Positions 8,473 through 12,051 of a stretch of 12,051 bases of DNA are shown here, in pieces (the first letter of the stretch is position 1; the number at the start of each line of letters is the position of its first letter). This DNA comes from an uncultured Bacillaceae bacterium. Its GTDB lineage: Bacteria > Bacillota > Bacilli > Bacillales > Caldibacillaceae. The DNA is taken from the NCBI GenBank assembly GCA_937983015.1, contig CALKAK010000035.1, positions 1-12,051 of the forward strand, written 5' to 3'. Made by a program: the position numbers and the translations under genes. The notes under the pieces are model-generated. The model saw nothing but the letters and a program-made list of their open reading frames with translations, had not been told where the DNA came from and searched no databases.

Positions 8473-8486
8473 CGAACACGTGTTCG
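8473..8486. promoter_or_regulatory. LexA (DinR) operator, SOS box
   Basis: CGAACACGTGTTCG is a perfect 14-bp palindrome with the Gram-positive LexA core GAAC-N4-GTTC and the flanking C and G of the Bacillus consensus. It sits between a TATAAT and a strong Shine-Dalgarno (AAAGGAGG, 8489-8496) of the YhjD-like gene, the position expected for a repressor site. I believe the yhjD region of B. subtilis has also been reported as SOS-inducible, which I cannot verify here. Confidence 0.82.
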
Positions 8487-8502
8487 GTAAAGGAGGATAG
8501 CA

Positions 8503-8886
8503 ATGACCCGCATTCCTTCAGATGACCGTGACCTCTTAGAAAAGGCCATTTACTATCCTATGGTGCTCAAAGTCCTGGAAAAGGACCTGTTTGCAATCGA
8601 ACGAGGACCTTTTAAACTCCCCAATCCTTATTTGACATGGATCCGTGAGACGATGCAAACGATTCAGAAAGAATTATTTTTAGTGAAACGGGATATGAAA
8701 AAGAAGGGAATGAAAGTCCAGGAAATAAGACGGGATAGTACTTTCACGACCTATCTATTCGTGTATAAAGGGTTCCAGGAATATCATAGTTATTTCAATC
8801 CGCGGATACGTAACAAAGTAGAAGAATTGCTCACCTATTATTTATTTGGCCGTTTTTTCAAGGACCGAACAGGATCCCGGGAATAG
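8503..8886 (+). CDS. yhjD: YhjD-like small protein of unknown function, apparently SOS-controlled
   Basis: A 127-residue soluble protein with no membrane segment, signal peptide or recognisable catalytic motif. It opens with MTRIPSDDRDLLEKAIYYPM and is rich in charged and aromatic residues, with a probable helical, lysine-rich stretch (about residues 55-75: RDMKKKGMKVQEIRRD). I recognise it as resembling B. subtilis YhjD (about 120 residues, uncharacterised). The symbol rests on memory of that family and on the neighbourhood. ATG 8503 is well supported by AAAGGAGG six bases upstream. A LexA box lies between its -10 and its ribosome site, so it is probably induced by DNA damage. It is divergent from the S9 peptidase and converges on comK, overlapping the comK coding region by 49 bp, so its last 16 codons are antisense to the end of comK. 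I see no terminator after its stop. Confidence 0.85.
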   Translation: MTRIPSDDRDLLEKAIYYPMVLKVLEKDLFAIERGPFKLPNPYLTWIRETMQTIQKELFLVKRDMKKKGMKVQEIRRDSTFTTYLFVYKGFQEYHSYFNPRIRNKVEELLTYYLFGRFFKDRTGSRE

Positions 8887-9437
8887 ATTCGATACAGATT
8901 CGCTCGTTCCAGCGCCCACAACGGATTATTCGGGGCAAATAAAGGTAGATGGGAGTAAACTTGTTCGCTTGCCATACGCTGTTCGATCTTATCACGGAGT
9001 ATTAAAGTCCGGTACATTTGCTGACGAAAAGTGTGCAGTGAAACTGGAAGCACGAGCGTCTCCCCATTGATAAACATGACTTCGGTCTTACCGTATTCCG
9101 CCGCTTGATAATCTTCAACAAACCCTTGGGAAATCCAGATGCAGTCATCTCGAGTCGGAGAAGCCGTGGGAAACAAATAAATCCCCTGAAAGGGATCGAT
9201 GACGATCGGTGCTTTATGAGTTACACCGATCAATGTTTTCGTACCTTCTTTTCTACCTTGATAGCTAGAAGCATAGTACCGGCAACTTTCCTTTACAACC
9301 GTAAAAGGCTTTAAAGGAATCGTGAGGTCGCCGTCATAATCTTTCATTTTTGTATACAGTCTACTTCCGTATTGCAGAGGAAGGAGCGCCATCGTGCTAG
9401 AACTGATGAGCTTTCTTTTTTCACCTTCGAAATTCAA
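8838..9437 (-). CDS. comK: ComK, competence transcription factor
   Basis: ComK is the master activator of genetic competence. In Bacillus it binds AT-rich paired boxes upstream of DNA-uptake and recombination genes, including its own. The 199-residue product keeps the family core: SCRYYASSYQGRKEGT (51-66), THKAPIVIDP (73-82), LFPTASPTRDDCIWIS (88-103) and QMYRTLILRDKI (130-141), which all align by eye with B. subtilis ComK (192 residues). The C-terminal region that carries the MecA-binding FMLYPK motif in B. subtilis is divergent here, reading YSHLPLFAPN at 161-170, and the tail is basic. The start is TTG 9437, with AAGGAG ten bases upstream. No upstream ATG or GTG is in frame, and the next ATG (residue 16) would cut into conserved sequence. 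Its 3' end overlaps the convergent YhjD-like gene. A promoter and a CodY-like site precede it. Confidence 0.94.
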   Translation of the reverse strand: MNFEGEKRKLISSSTMALLPLQYGSRLYTKMKDYDGDLTIPLKPFTVVKESCRYYASSYQGRKEGTKTLIGVTHKAPIVIDPFQGIYLFPTASPTRDDCIWISQGFVEDYQAAEYGKTEVMFINGETLVLPVSLHTFRQQMYRTLILRDKIEQRMASEQVYSHLPLFAPNNPLWALERANLYRIYSRDPVRSLKKRPNK

Positions 9438-9457
9438 ATGACACTCACTCCTTCCTT

Positions 9458-9472
9458 AATTTTTTGAAGATT
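9458..9472. promoter_or_regulatory. CodY-binding-box match in the comK leader
   Basis: AATTTTTTGAAGATT matches the CodY consensus AATTTTCWGAAAATT at 13 of 15 positions, and also at 13 of 15 read on the other strand. It lies just downstream of the comK -10, around the expected transcription start and upstream of the ribosome site. CodY is an established repressor of comK in B. subtilis, so the site makes biological sense. Confidence 0.6.
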
Positions 9473-9479
9473 TAATTAA

Positions 9480-9508
9480 ATACTACCACATTCGATAAAA
9501 ATTGTCAT
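9480..9508 (-). promoter_or_regulatory. comK promoter
   Basis: On the minus strand ATGACA (-35, 9503-9508; 5/6 to consensus) is followed after exactly 17 bp by TAGTAT (-10, 9480-9485) with a TG extension one base upstream. Transcription should begin near 9473, giving a leader of about 35 nt. Just upstream of the -35 lies the small inverted repeat GGAA-N3-TTCC (9517-9527). I found no correctly spaced pair of ComK boxes. The rest of the gap to 9628 shows no clear terminator for the upstream gene. Confidence 0.68.
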
Positions 9509-9628
9509 TAAAAATAGGAATGTTTCCACTTTTTTATTTGGCATACTCTTAATCCCGAATCACTTTCCCCCCACCGCACAATTCATCCACAGTCATGCCA
9601 TACACAACGCTAGAAACGGGCAATAAGC

Positions 9629-10900
9629 CTATCTTTCCCCGCTAGAAGTATCACTACCACCATCACGATACCCTTCCAGGTAAGTGATCCGTTCGGCCAT
9701 GGTCGGATGGGTGTACCGCAACCATTTAATGAGTGGCGGTGGCTGTATTTCTCCGAGACTGGCACGGGTCATTTTCTGGAAAGTACGAATTCCCGCTTCC
9801 GGATCTTCCGTTAGCTCCATCGCATAACGATCCGCCCGCCATTCCAGCTCGCGCGATACAGCCAGTTCCAGAGGCCGGATCACGTGACTGAGCACAGAAA
9901 GGCTAAACAGAATGAATACGATCGTCGTGAGGTTTCCTGGCGGAACGATCCACCTCCGGCGCCAGGCGAAACGCAACAAGCGATCGGTGAAAAATAAAAG
10001 GAAAAGCCCGGACGATAAATATCCCGCAAGCCCCAGATATACATGTTTTTCCACATAATGCCCGATCTCGTGAGCGGTGATGAACAAGATTTCATCCTCA
10101 TCCAGTCGTTTAAGTGTCGTGTCCCACAGAACGATACGGGCATTCGCCCCGATCCCATTGACGTAGGCGTTATAGGCATTCGTTTTATTCGCGACTTCAA
10201 CTTCATACACACGCTCGGCAGGAATTCCGCTTTCGGACGCAAGCTGGAGAATTTTTCTTTCCAGCTCCGCATCCTCTAGAGGTGAAAAGTTATGATAGAG
10301 CGGGTCGATGATGACCGGTTGGATAAAAACGATGCCGATTGCAACGGGAACGGATAGGCACCACGTGTAAAACCACCAGAGCCGCTTACTTTTTTCCAGC
10401 AATATCGCAAGAAGCACGATGACAAAAAACAATAGAACCGTCTGTAATGAAAAATCAAGCAGACGATCCTTTAACCATGAAGCAAGACTTTGCACGGAAA
10501 TCCCGTATTGTTTCGCATAGATGTAGCGGAACCAGCGGATGGGAAGAAAAGCTAGAAAAGAGGTGGTAGAAAGCAATAATGTAAAAAGAAATAGTTGAAT
10601 GCCGCGTTTCGCAGTGAGCGTTTCTATGCGGCGCAGCCAATTTTGAGCGATACCGAAAAAGAACAGAACGAAATATACGATCACCTCAAGCGGTAGCTCT
10701 AACAAGAATAAAAAGTTCCGGATCTTCCCGTACTCACTTGCGAGCTTTCTCTCTTGCAGGGATAAAAAACCGGCCGGGTCAGCCGCCGATCCCGCCTGCG
10801 GCACGTATTCCCTCGTGAAAACAAACACATAAAAATAAATCAATGCTATGTATAGAAGTGTACCAACGATGAGTAGATGTTTGATCTTTCTTCTCGCCAA
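9629..10900 (-). CDS. M48 family membrane metalloprotease (Ste24/CAAX-protease-like, YhfN-like)
   Basis: A zinc metalloprotease of the Ste24 type, embedded in the membrane and expected to act on membrane or secreted proteins. The N-terminal half has several hydrophobic segments (M48 N-terminal domain). Counting from an upstream GTG at 10909, the active site HEIGH is at 280-284 (H280, E281, H284) and SRELEWRADRYA supplies the third ligand E356 and D360. THPTMAERI near the C terminus is the conserved substrate-site histidine segment. The length (about 423-426) equals that of B. subtilis YhfN, also encoded in the broad comK region. I prefer TTG 10900 as start because AGGTGATCC, a nine-base match to the complement of the 16S rRNA 3' end, lies at the right distance. 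GTG 10909 has no Shine-Dalgarno. It follows azlD after about 60 bp without a terminator, so cotranscription is likely. Confidence 0.92.
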   Translation of the reverse strand: MARRKIKHLLIVGTLLYIALIYFYVFVFTREYVPQAGSAADPAGFLSLQERKLASEYGKIRNFLFLLELPLEVIVYFVLFFFGIAQNWLRRIETLTAKRGIQLFLFTLLLSTTSFLAFLPIRWFRYIYAKQYGISVQSLASWLKDRLLDFSLQTVLLFFVIVLLAILLEKSKRLWWFYTWCLSVPVAIGIVFIQPVIIDPLYHNFSPLEDAELERKILQLASESGIPAERVYEVEVANKTNAYNAYVNGIGANARIVLWDTTLKRLDEDEILFITAHEIGHYVEKHVYLGLAGYLSSGLFLLFFTDRLLRFAWRRRWIVPPGNLTTIVFILFSLSVLSHVIRPLELAVSRELEWRADRYAMELTEDPEAGIRTFQKMTRASLGEIQPPPLIKWLRYTHPTMAERITYLEGYRDGGSDTSSGER

Positions 10901-10959
10901 CCGGATCACCTATTCGATGGAATTTTCTATGAATACTTGCTAACTTCTTTCGCGATATC

Positions 10960-11265
10960 CTACAAAATAAGCGCAACGAAAGAAAGTAAAAGAATCGAGC
11001 CGAGAACGATGAAAATGACATTGACACCTGTAAAGGCGATGATAAAAGCGATCACCGCTCCGATGATACCGAACCAGATCTCCTCCTGGATGAAAAATAC
11101 TCCGGGAAAAATCAACGCTCCCAAAATTGCGAAAGGAACATTTTTTAAACATTCCTGTAAAAATGGTGGCAGCACGATTTTCTCAAGTAAAGTCAAAGGA
11201 ATCACCCGTGGTAAATAGGTCACCAATCCCATACCGACGATAACAAATAAAATATTACTATTCAT
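10960..11265 (-). CDS. azlD: AzlD family branched-chain amino acid export subunit
   Basis: A 101-residue membrane protein with four hydrophobic segments, the small partner of the AzlC exporter. AzlCD exports branched-chain amino acids and confers 4-azaleucine resistance in B. subtilis; the E. coli relatives are YgaZH. The family signature TYLPRVIPL lies at about residues 17-25, and the length is typical. The ATG is preceded by GAGGGGGAGGG, and it starts 8 bp inside the end of azlC, so the two are translationally coupled. The gene ends about 60 bp before the M48 protease gene on the same strand. Which amino acid is exported cannot be decided from the sequence. Confidence 0.92.
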   Translation of the reverse strand: MNSNILFVIVGMGLVTYLPRVIPLTLLEKIVLPPFLQECLKNVPFAILGALIFPGVFFIQEEIWFGIIGAVIAFIIAFTGVNVIFIVLGSILLLSFVALIL

Positions 11266-11983
11266 GGACCCTCCCCCTCTCGCGGCGCAGCCAAATAATC
11301 GTCTCCGTGAATACTGCGGAAATAATCGTTGCTACTACAATGGACCATCCTGTTGAAAAAAGTCCGAAGCCGATAAATAGACTATTTAAGACTCCCGCCA
11401 GCCCGGCAAGAAAAACCACTTTCCCGCTCTTTTTCATTGATGGCACAAGTAGACCGATAAAGAGTGCGTATAATGCGATCGACATCCCCGCTTGAAACAA
11501 ATCGGGCAGGCTTGATCCGGCGAGATAACCGACGCCCGAGAAAAAGAACCAGCTTGTATAAGCGATTACGTTCAGCCCGAACATGAATCCGGAAGAGAGT
11601 TTCCCATCTTGTACAGAAGCGACTGAGAATGTTTCATCCGTGATCCCATAGGCATAGATAGCCTTTTTCCAGCGTGCATCTTTTTCCACTTTTTCATTGA
11701 GGGAAGCGGACATTAATAAATGACGGATGTTGACGATGAAAGTCGTCAAAATGAGTTCTACAGCGCCGATTCCTTTGGCGATCATATCGAGCGCCATGTA
11801 CTGAGCTGCCCCGGCATAGACGATCATGCTCATCAATACCGTTTCCCAAAAGGTAAGACCTGTGGTTTTCGCGATAAATCCGTAAGTAAAAGCGACCGGC
11901 ATGTAACCGATGGCGATCGTGACCCCCGATGAAAGGCCTATTTTAAAGGAGCTTTTCGCTTGATCCACCGTGGTACTTTGCAT
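11258..11983 (-). CDS. azlC: AzlC family branched-chain amino acid exporter
   Basis: The large subunit of the AzlCD exporter, 241 residues with about five to seven membrane segments. The family pattern is clear: GYMPVAFTYGFIA near residues 27-39, then VYAGAAQYMALDM, then TTFIVNIRHLLMSASL near 80-95. A second hydrophobic block follows, ending in a short arginine-rich tail. ATG 11981-11983 has an excellent ribosome site (GGAGGTG, seven bases upstream). azlD overlaps its end by 8 bp. The sequence upstream within the window is only 68 bp, and I see no promoter in it, so regulation cannot be judged. In B. subtilis azlCD belongs to an Lrp-like AzlB-controlled operon; no azlB is visible here. Confidence 0.93.
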   Translation of the reverse strand: MQSTTVDQAKSSFKIGLSSGVTIAIGYMPVAFTYGFIAKTTGLTFWETVLMSMIVYAGAAQYMALDMIAKGIGAVELILTTFIVNIRHLLMSASLNEKVEKDARWKKAIYAYGITDETFSVASVQDGKLSSGFMFGLNVIAYTSWFFFSGVGYLAGSSLPDLFQAGMSIALYALFIGLLVPSMKKSGKVVFLAGLAGVLNSLFIGFGLFSTGWSIVVATIISAVFTETIIWLRRERGRVHE

Positions 11984-12005
11984 TTAGGCACCTCCAAAAA
12001 AGATC

Positions 12006-12021
12006 CTTTTCAGGAGAAAAG
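12006..12021. other. Small perfect hairpin at the right edge, possible terminator
   Basis: CTTTTC (12006-12011) and GAAAAG (12016-12021) form a 6-bp stem with a 4-nt loop. On the minus strand it is followed by GATC and a run of six T, which fits a weak intrinsic terminator for a gene lying further right and transcribed leftward. On the plus strand the loop and following base are AGGAG, so it could instead be the ribosome site of a rightward gene. Confidence 0.4.
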
Positions 12022-12024
12022 AGC

Positions 12025-12051
12025 ATGACGAAGATCCGATCCGTCACACTC
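12025..12051 (+). CDS. Possible start of a rightward gene (only nine codons visible)
   Basis: ATG 12025 begins a reading frame MTKIRSVTL that is open to the window edge, with AGGAG (12012-12016) eight bases upstream. This looks like a gene start, but nine codons identify nothing. The distance to the azlC start on the opposite strand is only 41 bp, too little for two ordinary divergent promoters, which argues against it. The competing reading is a leftward gene ending near the hairpin here. Confidence 0.25.

Noticed and set aside
9497..9525. Two imperfect ComK-box-like motifs (AAAA-N5-CATT and AATA-N5-GTTT) near the comK promoter
   Set aside because: Each matches only 6 of 8 positions and they are 3 bp apart, not the 8, 18 or 31 bp spacing known for ComK boxes; AT-rich DNA gives such matches easily.
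9610..9645. Repeat TCTAGCG and possible CGGG/CCCG stem after the M48 gene as a terminator
   Set aside because: The repeat is direct, the stem is four pairs with a very long loop and there is no T run.

Overview
The window looks like a chromosomal segment of a low-to-moderate-GC Firmicute of the Bacillaceae type. The evidence is AddAB instead of RecBCD, a recognisable ComK, strong Shine-Dalgarno sites, frequent TTG starts, and a set of genes (relatives of Bacillus subtilis yhfN, comK, yhjD, yhjE and addB-addA) that lie in the same general part of the B. subtilis map. I see no insertion sequence, prophage, CRISPR array, tRNA or rRNA. Family assignments are by reading motifs; no database search was run.

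Layout from left to right. Bases 1-598 (minus) hold the first 199 codons of addA, and 595-4065 (minus) hold complete addB. The two overlap at ATGA and encode the ATP-dependent helicase-nuclease that processes double-strand breaks. Divergent from addB is an MFS transporter (4219-5367, plus). It converges on a TVP38/TMEM64 membrane protein (5434-6123, minus, YhjE-like), and the two share a bidirectional terminator whose stem is built partly from the last codons of the membrane protein. Next come an S9 serine peptidase (6302-8296, minus) and, divergent from it, a small YhjD-like protein (8503-8886, plus) behind a perfect LexA-box palindrome.

The YhjD-like gene runs tail-to-tail into comK (8838-9437, minus) with a 49-bp coding overlap. 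comK has a readable sigma-A-type promoter and, directly downstream of it, a 13/15 match to the CodY box. Upstream of comK on the same strand are an M48 Ste24-like membrane metalloprotease (9629-10900) and the branched-chain amino acid exporter pair azlD and azlC (10960-11265 and 11258-11983), which may form one transcription unit. The right edge holds a small hairpin and possibly the first codons of another gene.

Functionally the window puts DNA-end processing (AddAB), the competence master regulator (ComK) and an apparently SOS-controlled gene within 10 kb. The most interesting point is the LexA-box promoter that drives transcription straight into the 3' end of comK with no visible terminator. 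This would give a direct cis link between DNA damage and competence. That link is an inference from layout, not something the sequence proves.
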